A DNA stretch of 64,000 bases from Acidovorax sp. FHTAMBA (GCF_038958875.1 NZ_CP152407.1:2797501-2861500), one strand, 5' to 3'. Numbered from the stretch's first letter, positions 28,573 to 37,771 are shown. Numbers and translations: made by a program. Notes: a model not told the origin generated them from the sequence alone.

Positions 28573-30312
28573 ATGCACCTCATCCCCGGCTGGATCCGCA
28601 ACTACCAGAAGTCCTGGCTCTCCGGAGACATGGTCGCCGGGGTGATTGTTACGGTGATGCTGATCCCGCAGAGCCTGGCCTACGCGCTTTTGGCGGGCTT
28701 GCCCCCCGAGGTGGGCTTGTACGCCAGCATCCTGCCCATCATTGCCTATGCCGCGCTGGGCTCCAGCATGACGCTGGCTGTGGGGCCCGTGGCGGTGGCC
28801 TCGCTCATGACGGCGAGCGCCCTGCAGCCGCTGGCTGCCGCTGGCTCGCCCGACTACATTGCGCTGGCCATGCTGCTGTCACTGCTCTCAGGGGGCATGT
28901 TGCTGCTGTTTGGCGTATTGCGGTTGGGTTTTCTGGCGCACTTTCTGAGCCATCCTGTGATCAGCGGGTTTATCTCTGGCTCGGCAGTGCTCATCGCTGT
29001 GGGGCAGGTCAAGCACCTGCTGGGCGTGAAGGCCGGTGGTACCGATGCCTTTGACACCGTGGTGCAACTGGCCCACGCAGCGCCCGGAATCAACCTGGTC
29101 ACTCTGGGCATCGGCGCCGGCAGCGTGTTGTTTCTGGTGCTTGCGCGCAGGTCCTTGTCCCCATGGCTGGTCCGTCTGGGCGCCAGCCAACGCTTGGCAG
29201 ACATCGCATCCAAACTGGCGCCGATGCTGGCGGTAATGGTCTCCACCGCCTTGGTGGCCGCCATGCGGTGGGACCAGACGGCGGGGGTCAGCATTGTGGG
29301 CACGGTGCCCCAGGGCCTGCCGCAGCTCGGGCTGCCGGCGGTGTCGATGGCGTCCGTGGGCTCGCTGTGGCTGCCTGCGCTGCTGATCTCGCTGGTGGGC
29401 TTTGTGGAAAGCGTGTCGGTAGCGCAGTCTCTGGCGCTCAAGCGGCAGCAGCGCATTCAGCCCAACCGTGAACTGCTGGGTCTGGGGGCTGCCAACGTCG
29501 CCAGTGCGCTGTCGGGTGGTTTCCCCGTCACGGGCGGCTTTGCGCGGTCTGTCGTCAATTTTGCGGCGGGTGCCAATACGCCCCTGGCAGGCGTCATTTC
29601 GGCCGTGCTGATGGGTGTGGTGATCGCAGCGCTGACCGGGCTTTTTCACTATCTGCCCCATGCCGTGCTGGCAGCCACCATCATCGTGGCGGTGGTTTCC
29701 CTGATCGATATGGAGACGCTGCGCGAAGCCTGGCACTACGACAAGGCCGACGCCATGGCCCTGCTGGCCACAGCAGGGGGCGTGATCGCTTTTGGCGTGG
29801 AAGCCGGCATCCTGATGGGGGTGGCGTTGTCGCTGGGCACCTTGGTGTGGCGCAGCAGCCATCCGCACATCGCGGTGGTGGGGCGCGTGCCAGGCACGGA
29901 GCACTTTCGCAACGTGACCCGACACACGGTGAACACAGAGCCCGGCCTGATTGCCGTGCGGGTGGATGAAAGCCTGTATTTCGCCAACTCCGACGCTTTG
30001 CTGGACCGTGTGGAGGAATTGGTGGGCGCCCAACCCGATACCCGCCATGTGCTTCTGGTGTGCTCAGCCATTAACCAGATCGACACAACCGCGTTGGGCG
30101 TCTTGACCGATCTGGAGCGAAGCCTGGCCCAGCGAGGGGCGGCACTACTGCTGTCCGAGGTCAAAGGCCCTGTGCTCGACCGTTTGCAAGGCACGGAACT
30201 TGGCCAGCGGCTGAAGGGGCGTATCTTTTTGAGCACCCATGCTGCGTTTGAATACGCAAGGCAGGCTGGCAGCATGGAGCGGCGGTATGGGGATCCGGCA
30301 TCGGCTATCTAG
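28573..30312 (+). CDS. SulP family inorganic anion transporter (sulfate permease-like)
   Basis: 579 residues. N-terminal transporter core (about 1-420) with GVIVTVMLIPQSLAYALLAG and GLYASILPIIAYAALGSS near 23-60, 10-14 membrane helices. C-terminal STAS domain (about 440-555). Placed at the end of the sulfide operon it may export sulfite or sulfate made by persulfide oxidation or import sulfate. The stop codon TAG lies exactly at the left junction of the IS630 element (TA target plus first element base G); the base after the element is also G, so the uninterrupted gene ended identically and the protein is intact. It is the last gene before the IS. Confidence 0.93.
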   Translation: MHLIPGWIRNYQKSWLSGDMVAGVIVTVMLIPQSLAYALLAGLPPEVGLYASILPIIAYAALGSSMTLAVGPVAVASLMTASALQPLAAAGSPDYIALAMLLSLLSGGMLLLFGVLRLGFLAHFLSHPVISGFISGSAVLIAVGQVKHLLGVKAGGTDAFDTVVQLAHAAPGINLVTLGIGAGSVLFLVLARRSLSPWLVRLGASQRLADIASKLAPMLAVMVSTALVAAMRWDQTAGVSIVGTVPQGLPQLGLPAVSMASVGSLWLPALLISLVGFVESVSVAQSLALKRQQRIQPNRELLGLGAANVASALSGGFPVTGGFARSVVNFAAGANTPLAGVISAVLMGVVIAALTGLFHYLPHAVLAATIIVAVVSLIDMETLREAWHYDKADAMALLATAGGVIAFGVEAGILMGVALSLGTLVWRSSHPHIAVVGRVPGTEHFRNVTRHTVNTEPGLIAVRVDESLYFANSDALLDRVEELVGAQPDTRHVLLVCSAINQIDTTALGVLTDLERSLAQRGAALLLSEVKGPVLDRLQGTELGQRLKGRIFLSTHAAFEYARQAGSMERRYGDPASAI

Positions 30313-31473
30313 TGTCCTGAGTTAAAAATTCATTGAATTATTTTCCCTGACGGTGATCAGTCGTGTAGTGTGTTGTACGACGAGGTGGCCATGAGCGGAA
30401 GACCAAAGACTCCATTGGTGTTGGGCGCGACGGAGCGAGAGCAACTGATTGCGCTGACCAAGCGTCGCAAGACAGCGCAGGCCTTGGCCCTGCGAGCGCG
30501 GATCGTGCTCGCTTGCGCAGAGGGCTTGGACAACAAAGTGGTGGCAGCGCGCCTGCGGGTCACGCAGCAAACAGTTTCCAAGTGGCGGGGCCGTTTTGTT
30601 GAACTGCGCATGGATGGTTTACTGGATGCCCCGCGCCCTGGTGCTCCACGCACGATTGAAGATGAGCGCGTCGATGCAGTGATCGCCAAGACGCTGGAGT
30701 CTGTGCCGACTGGCGCAACTCACTGGAGTACCCGCTCTATGGCGCGGGCAATGGGCATGTCACAGACGGCTGTGAGCCGAATCTGGCGGGCTTTTGGTTT
30801 GCAGCCGCACCGCCAGGAGACGTTCAAACTCTCCAGTGACCCGTTTTTTGTCGACAAAGTCCGTGACATTGTCGGCCTGTACATGGACCCGCCACTCAAG
30901 GCGATGGTGTTGTGCGTGGATGAGAAGAGTCAAATACAGGCACTGGACCGCACACAGCCAATCTTGCCGCTGGCACCGGGTATTCCTGAGCGCAGAACCC
31001 ACGATTACATGCGCCATGGAACGACGACGCTGTTTGCGGCACTGGACATTGCCACGGGCCAAGTGATTGGAGAGTTACACCGGCGCCATCGCAGCACGGA
31101 GTTTTTGCAGTTCCTGCGTACCATTGAAGCGAATGTGCCAGCCCAGCTGGATGTGCATTTGGTGATGGACAACTACGGCACGCACAAGACCCCTGCGGTC
31201 AAGGCATGGTTTGCAAGACACCCCAGGTTCCACGTGCACTTCACGCCAACCTCCGCGTCTTGGCTCAATCAGGTGGAACGTTGGTTTGCAACCCTGACCG
31301 AGAAGTACATCCGTCGCGGCACACACCGATCGACAAGACAGCTTGAGCAGGCGATTCGCCAATACCTGGAACTGAACAACTCAAATCCCACACCGTTCGT
31401 CTGGGTCAAGTCTGCCGATGACATCCTGGCGAGCATCGAGAGATTTTGTCTACGAATTTCTAACTCAGGACAC
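30312..31473 (+). mobile_element. IS630-family insertion sequence, 1162 bp, intact
   Basis: Terminal inverted repeats of 20 bp with one mismatch (gtgtcctgagttaaaaattc at 30312-30331; inverse at 31454-31473). Both ends are flanked by TA (30310-30311 and 31474-31475), the target duplication of the IS630/Tc1-mariner group. A single uninterrupted transposase gene fills it. There are no frameshifts, so it looks recent and potentially active. Confidence 0.95.
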
Positions 31474-31476
31474 TAG
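30391..31476 (+). CDS. IS630 family transposase
   Basis: 361 residues. N-terminal HTH (ARLRVTQQTVSKWRGRF near 52-68) and a second helix-turn-helix around 120-140 (MSQTAVSRIWRAFGLQPH), then an RNase H-like catalytic domain with Asp177 (LCVDEKSQ), Asp260 (LVMDNYGTH) and Glu296 (WLNQVERWF), a DD35E triad. The ATG of MSGRPKTPL is used; a GTG seven codons upstream is also in frame. The stop codon TAG is completed by the TA target duplication plus the first flanking base, so termination depends on the insertion site. Confidence 0.96.
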   Translation: MSGRPKTPLVLGATEREQLIALTKRRKTAQALALRARIVLACAEGLDNKVVAARLRVTQQTVSKWRGRFVELRMDGLLDAPRPGAPRTIEDERVDAVIAKTLESVPTGATHWSTRSMARAMGMSQTAVSRIWRAFGLQPHRQETFKLSSDPFFVDKVRDIVGLYMDPPLKAMVLCVDEKSQIQALDRTQPILPLAPGIPERRTHDYMRHGTTTLFAALDIATGQVIGELHRRHRSTEFLQFLRTIEANVPAQLDVHLVMDNYGTHKTPAVKAWFARHPRFHVHFTPTSASWLNQVERWFATLTEKYIRRGTHRSTRQLEQAIRQYLELNNSNPTPFVWVKSADDILASIERFCLRISNSGH

Positions 31477-31658
31477 GTATGGACGGATGGGGGCGTCGAA
31501 CGGACGCCCTGATCCGTAGAAGATCTTTTACGAAGCAAATTAAATATTTAACATAATATACATCGTATTAATCAATATGTGGTTTCGCCAATCACTCCTC
31601 AATACGCAATCTGCGCTCTCGGCGTTTGCCTGTGCCCGTACCGCTAACATCACCGCCC

Positions 31659-32456
31659 ATGACACTTCTCACTCAAGCCCCTTCCACATCCCACATCCAC
31701 TTTGGTCATCGTGACCGCGTCTGCATCGTCACTGGAGGTGCCCAAGGCATTGGCGAGGCCTGCGTCCGCCGCTTTGCGGCTGATGGTGCGAAGCCAGTGA
31801 TCGTCGATGTGGACGATGCGCGTGGGCAGGCGCTGGCGCAGGAACTCGGGGCGCTGTATGTGCGTTGCGATGTGGGTGACAAGGCGCAGGTGGATGCTCT
31901 GGTGGCCGAGACCTTGGCGGCCCATGGACGCATTGACGTGCTGGTGAACAACGCGGGCATCTTCCGGGCGGCAGACTTTCTGGAGGTGACCGAGGCCGAC
32001 TTTGACGCCGTGTTGCGCGTCAATCTCAAGGGCTCATTTCTGGTGGGTCAGGCCGTGGCGCAGGCCATGGTGGACTCGGGTGGCGGCGCCATCGTCAACA
32101 TGAGCTCGGTCAACGGCGTGCTGGCCATTCCCAACATCTCCAGCTACAACGTGAGCAAAGGCGGCGTGAACCAGCTCACGCGCGTGATGGCGCTGGCGCT
32201 GGCCGACAAGAACATCCGCGTGAACGCCGTGGCGCCGGGCACCATCGCCACCGAGCTGGCTGCCAAGGCCGTGTTGACCAGCGACGAGGCCAAGAACAAG
32301 ATCATGAGCCGCACGCCCATGAAGCGGCTGGGCGAGCCGTCCGAGATTGCCGATGTGGTGGCCTGGCTGGCCAGCGATGCGGCCAGCTATGTGACCGGCG
32401 AGATTGTGACCGTGGACGGTGGGCGCATGACGCTGAACTACACCGTGCCGGTCTGA
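31659..32456 (+). CDS. SDR family NAD(P)-dependent oxidoreductase
   Basis: 265 residues, classical short-chain dehydrogenase: cofactor loop TGGAQGIGEA near 26-35, NNAG near 101-104, catalytic Ser in MSSVN, and YNVSK near 167-171, plus the C-terminal TGEIVTVDGG. Acts on an unknown alcohol or ketone. The start MTLLTQAPS was chosen over an upstream in-frame codon because the preceding 180 bp are AT-rich promoter-like DNA. It stands alone between the IS element and the convergent MATE gene. Confidence 0.92.
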   Translation: MTLLTQAPSTSHIHFGHRDRVCIVTGGAQGIGEACVRRFAADGAKPVIVDVDDARGQALAQELGALYVRCDVGDKAQVDALVAETLAAHGRIDVLVNNAGIFRAADFLEVTEADFDAVLRVNLKGSFLVGQAVAQAMVDSGGGAIVNMSSVNGVLAIPNISSYNVSKGGVNQLTRVMALALADKNIRVNAVAPGTIATELAAKAVLTSDEAKNKIMSRTPMKRLGEPSEIADVVAWLASDAASYVTGEIVTVDGGRMTLNYTVPV

Positions 32457-32467
32457 CAATCACAAAT

Positions 32468-32533
32468 ACTATTAAATTGATAGCTGCTAGCGCATGATGG
32501 ATAAGTGCTAGCGGCCGATTTGGCTCCTATTTT
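32468..32533. repeat. Copy e of dispersed palindromic repeat
   Basis: attgatagctgctagcgcat pairs with ataagtgctagcggcc. It lies between the convergent SDR and MATE genes, where it may also help terminate transcription. Confidence 0.75.
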
Positions 32534-33939
32534 TAAGCCTGCGGCATGCGCCGCAGCAACCCCGCCGTGCTGCGCGGCCAGCCGACCCGGCCAAACCAGG
32601 CGCCACCCGCAATCGCCCAGGCGTTCACCGCGCCGTACAGCACCAGTGCCCCAGCCTGCGCCGCAAACACGGCGGCCAAACCACCGCCCCAGCGCAGCGC
32701 CAGCCAACCACCGGTAACCGCCACCGCCAGCCGCACGATGTTGCCCACCACCGGCCAGAGCAGGCGCCCTGCCCCCTGCGATGAAAAGTACAGCGCCAGC
32801 CCCAGGCCAAAAAAGCCGTACACCGGCCCCACGGTGCGCAGATAGAGCGCACCCGACTCCAGCATGGCGGGGTCGCTGTTGAAGAGCCGCAGCCAGGAGT
32901 GGGGAAACGCCGCCGCCCAGAGGCCAATCGCCTGCGTCATGACAAACGCCATGCCCGCGCCGATCCAGGTGGCGCGCAAGGCCCGTTCGCGCTGGCCTGC
33001 GCCCATGCAGGTTCCTACCATGGCCACCAGCGGTGCGCCCAGGCCAAACACCAGCGGCACCAGCAAGTATTCAAGCCGCGACGCCGTGCCGTAGCCAGCA
33101 ATGGCCGCTGTGCCAAAACCACCCACCAGCGCGGTCGTGACGCCAATCGCCAGGTTGGTGGCGACGGTAGAAACCGTGCCCACCAGGCCTACCCGCAGGA
33201 TGTCCTTGAACAGCACCCAGCGAAACCGGATGTGCGTGAACGATGGCTGCAGCAGGCTGCGCGGCGACCACAGGTACGCCGCCAGCACCATGCTGCCGAT
33301 CAGGTAGTACGCCATCAGCGCAATAGCCCCGCCGGCAATGCCCAGGCCGGGCACGGGGCCCCAGCCAAAGATCAACAACGGTGACAACGGCACCAGCACG
33401 ACGGCCCCCAGCACCGTCACATAGGCAGGCACGGCCATGTTCCCTGTGCCCCGGATCACGGCCGACAGCGTGTTGAACAGCCACACCAGAAACGCGCCCG
33501 CAAACACCCAGTTGGAATAGACCAGCGCCGCATCCAGCGCGCCGCCGGTGCCGCCCATGCGGGTGTAAAGCCAGCGCCCTCCTCCCACCACGCCGACTGT
33601 AAAGATCAGCGAGAACACCGCCGCGATGACCAAGGAGTGCAGCACCAGGGCGTCGGCATCGTCCCGTCGCCGAGCGCCCAAGGCACGCGCAATGGCGGAC
33701 GCAATGCCGCCGCCCATGGCGCCGGCGGAAGTCATCTGCATCAGCATGACGACCGGGAACACCAGCGCCATGCCCGCCAGCGCATCGGTGCCCAGCTTGC
33801 CGACAAAGTAGGTCTCGATGAGCCCGACGCCCGCCTGCGCCAGCATCACCAGCACATTGGGTGCGGCCAGGCGCAGCAGCGTGGGGGCGATGGGCGCCTC
33901 CAGCAGCATGTGGGTGCGGGGATTGAGGCCTTCAGTCAT
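32533..33939 (-). CDS. MATE family multidrug/Na+ antiporter
   Basis: 468 residues with about 12 predicted membrane helices in two homologous halves. First-half features: LRLAAPNVLVMLAQAGVGLI near 22-41 and YFVGKLGTDALAGMALVFP near 45-63. The second half repeats the pattern (LRVGLVGTVSTVATNLAIG). It exports cationic compounds using a Na+ or H+ gradient. The MarR-type gene upstream on the same strand (35 bp) is the likely regulator. The start is ATG of MTEGLNPRT. Confidence 0.93.
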   Translation of the reverse strand: MTEGLNPRTHMLLEAPIAPTLLRLAAPNVLVMLAQAGVGLIETYFVGKLGTDALAGMALVFPVVMLMQMTSAGAMGGGIASAIARALGARRRDDADALVLHSLVIAAVFSLIFTVGVVGGGRWLYTRMGGTGGALDAALVYSNWVFAGAFLVWLFNTLSAVIRGTGNMAVPAYVTVLGAVVLVPLSPLLIFGWGPVPGLGIAGGAIALMAYYLIGSMVLAAYLWSPRSLLQPSFTHIRFRWVLFKDILRVGLVGTVSTVATNLAIGVTTALVGGFGTAAIAGYGTASRLEYLLVPLVFGLGAPLVAMVGTCMGAGQRERALRATWIGAGMAFVMTQAIGLWAAAFPHSWLRLFNSDPAMLESGALYLRTVGPVYGFFGLGLALYFSSQGAGRLLWPVVGNIVRLAVAVTGGWLALRWGGGLAAVFAAQAGALVLYGAVNAWAIAGGAWFGRVGWPRSTAGLLRRMPQA

Positions 33940-33974
33940 GGGTGACCGTGGCAACGTTGCCGCGCAAGGGGAAC

Positions 33975-34454
33975 TCAACCCGCATCGCCCGGCTCCTGCT
34001 GGGGCCATGCCGCCAGCACATCCAGCGTTTCGTCCACCAGCGTATGGAGCGCCATCACACGCTGCACGCCCAGCGCTTCGTTCAACGCGAGCTGCGCGGC
34101 CTTCCAGTGGCGCTGTGCCTCGGCACGTTTGTCGCGGCCTGCATCCGTGATGTGCGCCAGGCGGCTGCGGGCATCAGCGCCCGCCTCCAGCGCCACCCAG
34201 CCTGCATCGACCAGAGGGCGCAGGTTGCGTGTGAGCGTGGAGGCATCCATCTTCATGGCGGCGGCCAGATCCCCGGGGCGGATCGGGCCCAGCTTGAGCA
34301 CATGTGACAGCAGCGAATACTGCGTGGTCTTGAGCCCGCATTTCGCCATCTCGGCGTCGTAGTGGGTGGCCACGCGGCGCATCAGCTGGCGCAGCTTGAA
34401 GTTGGTACAGCCCTGCGGCAGCACAGGTGCCAGGGTGGTCGTATCGGCTTGCAT
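33975..34454 (-). CDS. MarR family transcriptional regulator
   Basis: 159 residues. Winged HTH with GDLAAAMKMDASTLTRNLRP near 76-95 and wing GADARSRLAHITDAG near 107-121. The N-terminal helix QGCTNFKLRQLMRRV contributes to the dimer. It contains Cys near 17 and 40, possible redox sensors. Divergent from the thioesterase gene across about 70 AT-containing bases with gcaataattgcatacgcaac (near 34471-34490), a candidate operator, and upstream of the MATE gene. Confidence 0.92.
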   Translation of the reverse strand: MQADTTTLAPVLPQGCTNFKLRQLMRRVATHYDAEMAKCGLKTTQYSLLSHVLKLGPIRPGDLAAAMKMDASTLTRNLRPLVDAGWVALEAGADARSRLAHITDAGRDKRAEAQRHWKAAQLALNEALGVQRVMALHTLVDETLDVLAAWPQQEPGDAG

Positions 34455-34525
34455 GGATTTGATTGTATCTGCAATAATTGCATACGCAACTGTTTTCGTC
34501 CAATCCTCTACCACCCGGATACCCC

Positions 34526-35077
34526 ATGACCCAACACAACCACCTTGAACACTGGCTGGCGCAGGAGCGCGACATTCTGGCGCGTCTGGACGACGGCCCT
34601 GGCCCCGGCGTGGCGACACGCGAGCAGATCGCCCACCTCAACGGGCTGCAGCAGATGCAGGCCATGCTGCGTGGCGAGCTGCCCTACGCCGCCATTGCCA
34701 AGACGCTGGATTTTCTGATCGTGGAAGTGGGCGACGGCACGGCCATCTTCCAGGGCACGCCGCGCGCAGAGCATATGAATCCGATGGGCACCGTGCACGG
34801 CGGCTGGTTTGCCACCCTGCTCGATTCCGCCCTGGGCTGCGCCGTGCACACGCGCATGGAGCCCGGGCGCGGCTACACCACGGCCGAGCTGGGCATCAAC
34901 CTGGTCAAGGCCATCACGCCCAAGGTGCAGCGTGTGCGTGCCGAAGGCCGCGTGATCCACAGCGGGCGCCAGTTGGCCACAGCCGAAGCACGCCTGGTGG
35001 GCCCGGACGGCACGCTGTATGCCCACGCCACCACCACCTGCCTGGTTTTCGACTTGCCTGCACAATCGAAGGCATGA
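34526..35077 (+). CDS. PaaI family hotdog-fold thioesterase
   Basis: 183 residues. Hotdog domain at about 60-175 with the signature NPMGTVHGGWFATLLDSALG near 89-108, the Asp being catalytic. Probably hydrolyses an acyl- or aryl-CoA ester. The stop overlaps the glyoxalase start (ATGA), so the two are coupled. It is divergent from the marR-MATE pair and may share their regulator. Confidence 0.9.
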   Translation: MTQHNHLEHWLAQERDILARLDDGPGPGVATREQIAHLNGLQQMQAMLRGELPYAAIAKTLDFLIVEVGDGTAIFQGTPRAEHMNPMGTVHGGWFATLLDSALGCAVHTRMEPGRGYTTAELGINLVKAITPKVQRVRAEGRVIHSGRQLATAEARLVGPDGTLYAHATTTCLVFDLPAQSKA

Positions 35078-35487
35078 AATTCCTCCACACGATGCTGCGC
35101 GTTGGCAACCTTCAACGCTCGATTGATTTCTATACCCAGGTGCTGGGCATGCAACTGCTACGCCAGTCCGAGAACCCCGAGTACAAATACTCGCTAGCCT
35201 TTCTGGGCTTTGAAGGCGGTAACCCCGGCCAGGCCGAGATCGAGCTGACCTACAACTGGGGCACCGAAAGCTACGACCACGGCAATGCCTATGGCCACAT
35301 TGCCCTGGGTGTGCCCGATGCGTACGCCGCGTGCGAAAAGATCAAGGCTGCGGGCGGCAACGTGACGCGTGAAGCGGGCCCGGTCAAAGGCGGTACTACC
35401 GTCATTGCCTTTGTGACCGACCCGGACGGCTACAAGATCGAGTTGATCCAGCGCGCCGAAGGTGCAAGCGGCCAGGGCCTGCGGTAA
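35074..35487 (+). CDS. gloA: Lactoylglutathione lyase (glyoxalase I)
   Basis: 137 residues, glyoxalase/VOC fold, converting the methylglyoxal-glutathione hemithioacetal to S-lactoylglutathione. Metal ligands are in place: His5 (KFLHTMLRVG), Glu near 56 (AEIELTYNWG), His near 74 (NAYGHIALGV) and Glu near 122 (YKIELIQR). The short, nickel-type form. Translationally coupled to the thioesterase. Confidence 0.95.
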   Translation: MKFLHTMLRVGNLQRSIDFYTQVLGMQLLRQSENPEYKYSLAFLGFEGGNPGQAEIELTYNWGTESYDHGNAYGHIALGVPDAYAACEKIKAAGGNVTREAGPVKGGTTVIAFVTDPDGYKIELIQRAEGASGQGLR

Positions 35488-35489
35488 CG

Positions 35490-35545
35490 TTTTGCTATCG
35501 ATAATATAGCTGCTTGCGCTTTACAGACAAGCGTCACCGGCATAT
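35490..35545. repeat. Copy f of dispersed palindromic repeat
   Basis: atatagctgcttgcgcttta followed by a weakened right arm acaagcgtcaccgg. It lies between gloA and its terminator. Confidence 0.65.
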
Positions 35546-35554
35546 TTGACCCAT

Positions 35555-35583
35555 AAAAAAACCCGGCAATGCCGGGTTTTTTA
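35555..35583. terminator. Bidirectional terminator between gloA and the OmpA-like gene
   Basis: Perfect 7-bp stem acccggc / gccgggt, 3-base loop, A run before and T run after, so it works on both convergent transcripts. Confidence 0.92.
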
Positions 35584-35601
35584 CGTCCACCGCCAATCTG
35601 A

Positions 35602-36126
35602 TCACTGACCGCTCAGGGCCACTTCCACACGACGCGCTTCGGCGTTGCTGCCGCTGGCGGTGGTTTCTTCGGGCTTCTTCAGCTCGATCTTGTCTTCTGC
35701 CACGCCCAAGCCCTTGAGCGCGTCGCGCACGGCAAAGGCGCGCTGCTTGGCCAGCTCGGCGTTCATGGCGGCGTCGCCCGTGGCGTCATGAAACCCCGAG
35801 ACCACTGCCGTCTTGCCCTCAGCAACGCCCTTGACCACATCGGCCAGCGCTTCGTTGGCGCCCGCTGCAAGTTCGGCCTTGCCGGATGCAAAGAAGAACT
35901 TCACCACACCGTTTTCCACCCGCACGCTGGCCTCATCTGCCATCGCTGCGGCCGCGGGAGCGGCAGCATCTGCCGCCACTGCGGGCACAGGCTGGGCCGC
36001 GGCGCCCGATGCGCCCACCCGTTTGACCACCACCGTGCCCACCACGACCGAGATCACCAGCGCAATCAGCGCAAACATGAAACCCAGGGCAAAACGTTGT
36101 TGGCTATCGTCATCGGAGCTGGACAT
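35602..36126 (-). CDS. OmpA-like (OmpA/MotB domain) inner-membrane-anchored protein
   Basis: 174 residues. One N-terminal membrane helix (about 12-35, LGFMFALIALVISVVVGTVV), an Ala/Pro-rich linker (about 38-65), and an OmpA/MotB-type peptidoglycan-binding domain (about 70-172) with VSGFHDATGDAAMNAELAKQ and EARRVEVALSG. No lipobox, so it is anchored in the inner membrane facing the periplasm. ATG of MSSSDDDSQQR chosen; the longer frame is not protein-like. Function beyond cell-wall binding unknown. Confidence 0.85.
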   Translation of the reverse strand: MSSSDDDSQQRFALGFMFALIALVISVVVGTVVVKRVGASGAAAQPVPAVAADAAAPAAAAMADEASVRVENGVVKFFFASGKAELAAGANEALADVVKGVAEGKTAVVSGFHDATGDAAMNAELAKQRAFAVRDALKGLGVAEDKIELKKPEETTASGSNAEARRVEVALSGQ

Positions 36127-36239
36127 GGAAGACCTCTGTAGTGGTTGGAAAGAAAAACAGGGTGCGGGGGCCGCGCTGGGCACCACAAAAACGGGTGCCT
36201 GGCCGCATACCGCAAAGCCTTTGATTGTAGAGTGAAGCC

Positions 36240-36833
36240 ATGACGAATCTTCCCGCTCCCCTGCGCGATCCTGCACCGATGCTCGAACGCGCGCTGCACG
36301 AATGGGGTGGCCATGAGGACCTGTGGATCTTCGGGTATGGCTCGCTCATCTGGCGCCCGGATTTTGACTATGCCGAGCGCCGTCCGGCCAAGGTGCATGG
36401 CTGGCACCGCGCGCTCAAGATGTGGAGCCGCATCAACCGCGGCACGCCAGAGTGCCCCGGCCTGGTGTTCGGCATGCTCTCGGGCGGCAGTTGCCGGGGC
36501 ATGGTGTTCCGGGTAGACAAGGCGCATGCCCGCCAGGTGCTCATCAACCTCTGGCAGCGCGAGATGCCCACCGCTGTGTACGACCCGCGCTGGCTCACCT
36601 GCCACACCCCGCACGGCCCCGTGCGCGCCCTGGCCTTCACCCTGTCCCGCAAAAGTCCCAACCACACAGGCGAGCTGCCCGACCACGAGGTGTGCCGCAT
36701 TTTTGAGCAGGCCAGCGGGCGCTATGGCACCACGCGCGACTACGCCCAGTCCACATACGACGAACTGCGCAAGCACGGCATCCACGACCGGGCGCTGGCG
36801 CGGCTGATCGCACTGTCGGGCGGCAAGCGTTGA
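36240..36833 (+). CDS. ChaC-type gamma-glutamylcyclotransferase
   Basis: 197 residues. The substrate loop is FGYGSLIWRPDF near 31-42; further hallmarks are PGLVFGMLSGGSCRGMVFRV near 74-93 and NHTGELPDHEV near 141-151. ChaC proteins release 5-oxoproline and Cys-Gly from glutathione. Divergent from the OmpA-like gene. The UspA gene follows on the same strand. Confidence 0.92.
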   Translation: MTNLPAPLRDPAPMLERALHEWGGHEDLWIFGYGSLIWRPDFDYAERRPAKVHGWHRALKMWSRINRGTPECPGLVFGMLSGGSCRGMVFRVDKAHARQVLINLWQREMPTAVYDPRWLTCHTPHGPVRALAFTLSRKSPNHTGELPDHEVCRIFEQASGRYGTTRDYAQSTYDELRKHGIHDRALARLIALSGGKR

Positions 36834-36886
36834 CACTGGTGGACAATGATCCGTTCGAGCCATCGTACGCACCCCGGAGGAACCCC

Positions 36887-37771
36887 ATGGCGACCCTGAA
36901 CCGGCTTGTTGCCGCCACCGATCTCTCTGCACCCGCGCGCCATGCGGTGGACCGTGCCGCCAGCGTGGCGCTGGCCACGGGGGCCGCACTGCACCTGTTG
37001 CACGTCGCCACGCCCGCGCCCATCGAGAGGTTGAGGCGCCTGGCTGGCCAGATCCCCCCCGACCTGGAAAAACTCATGCGGGATGAACCCGGCGGTGCGC
37101 TGAACGGGCTGGCACATGCCGTGCAGCAACGCTATGGCCTGACCGCCCAGGTGCACCTTGCCAGTGGCCCGCTGCTGCAGCAGCTGCGCGAGCACGCCGA
37201 CACCGTGGACGCCGACCTGGTGGTGCTGGGCGCGCGCGGCGCCAGTTTCATGCGGCACATGCTGCTGGGCTCTACCGCCGACCGCATGGTGAGCAAGGCC
37301 ACCCGCCCCATGCTGGTCGTCAAGCAGGCGCCGCACGAACGCTACCGGACGGTGCTGATTCCGGTCGATTTTTCTGCGAACTCGCTGCGCTCCATCCGCC
37401 TCGCCCAGGCCGTGGCGCCGGGGGCCAGACTCATCCTGCTGCATGCCTTTGAAGTGCCCTTTGAGGGCATGATGGAGTACGCGGGTGTGCAGACCGACCA
37501 GATCCAGCACTACCGCACCAACGCACGCCGCGAGGCGCAGCAGAGCATGGAAGAGCTGCGCGTGCAAGCAGGCCTGCCCCTGGAGTCAACCCCCACGCTG
37601 ATCCTGCATGGCGACCCCTCCCTGCTGCTCGTTCAGCAGGAGCAAGAGCTCGACTGCGACCTGATCGTGATGGGCAAGCAGGGCGACAACGCGGTGGAAG
37701 ACATGCTTTTGGGCAGCGTCACCCGCTATGCGCTGGCCCAGTCGCAGTGCGACGTGCTGGTTTCGGTCTGA
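36887..37771 (+). CDS. Universal stress protein, tandem UspA domains
   Basis: 294 residues with two Usp folds. Domain 1 (about 1-145) and domain 2 (about 150-294) each keep the ATP-binding motif: VVLGARGASFMRHMLLGST and VMGKQGDNAVEDMLLGSVT (GX2GX9GS/T). The start MATLNRLVAATDLS was chosen; the longer frame adds 19 residues before it. Cytosolic stress protein; exact trigger unknown. Confidence 0.92.
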   Translation: MATLNRLVAATDLSAPARHAVDRAASVALATGAALHLLHVATPAPIERLRRLAGQIPPDLEKLMRDEPGGALNGLAHAVQQRYGLTAQVHLASGPLLQQLREHADTVDADLVVLGARGASFMRHMLLGSTADRMVSKATRPMLVVKQAPHERYRTVLIPVDFSANSLRSIRLAQAVAPGARLILLHAFEVPFEGMMEYAGVQTDQIQHYRTNARREAQQSMEELRVQAGLPLESTPTLILHGDPSLLLVQQEQELDCDLIVMGKQGDNAVEDMLLGSVTRYALAQSQCDVLVSV

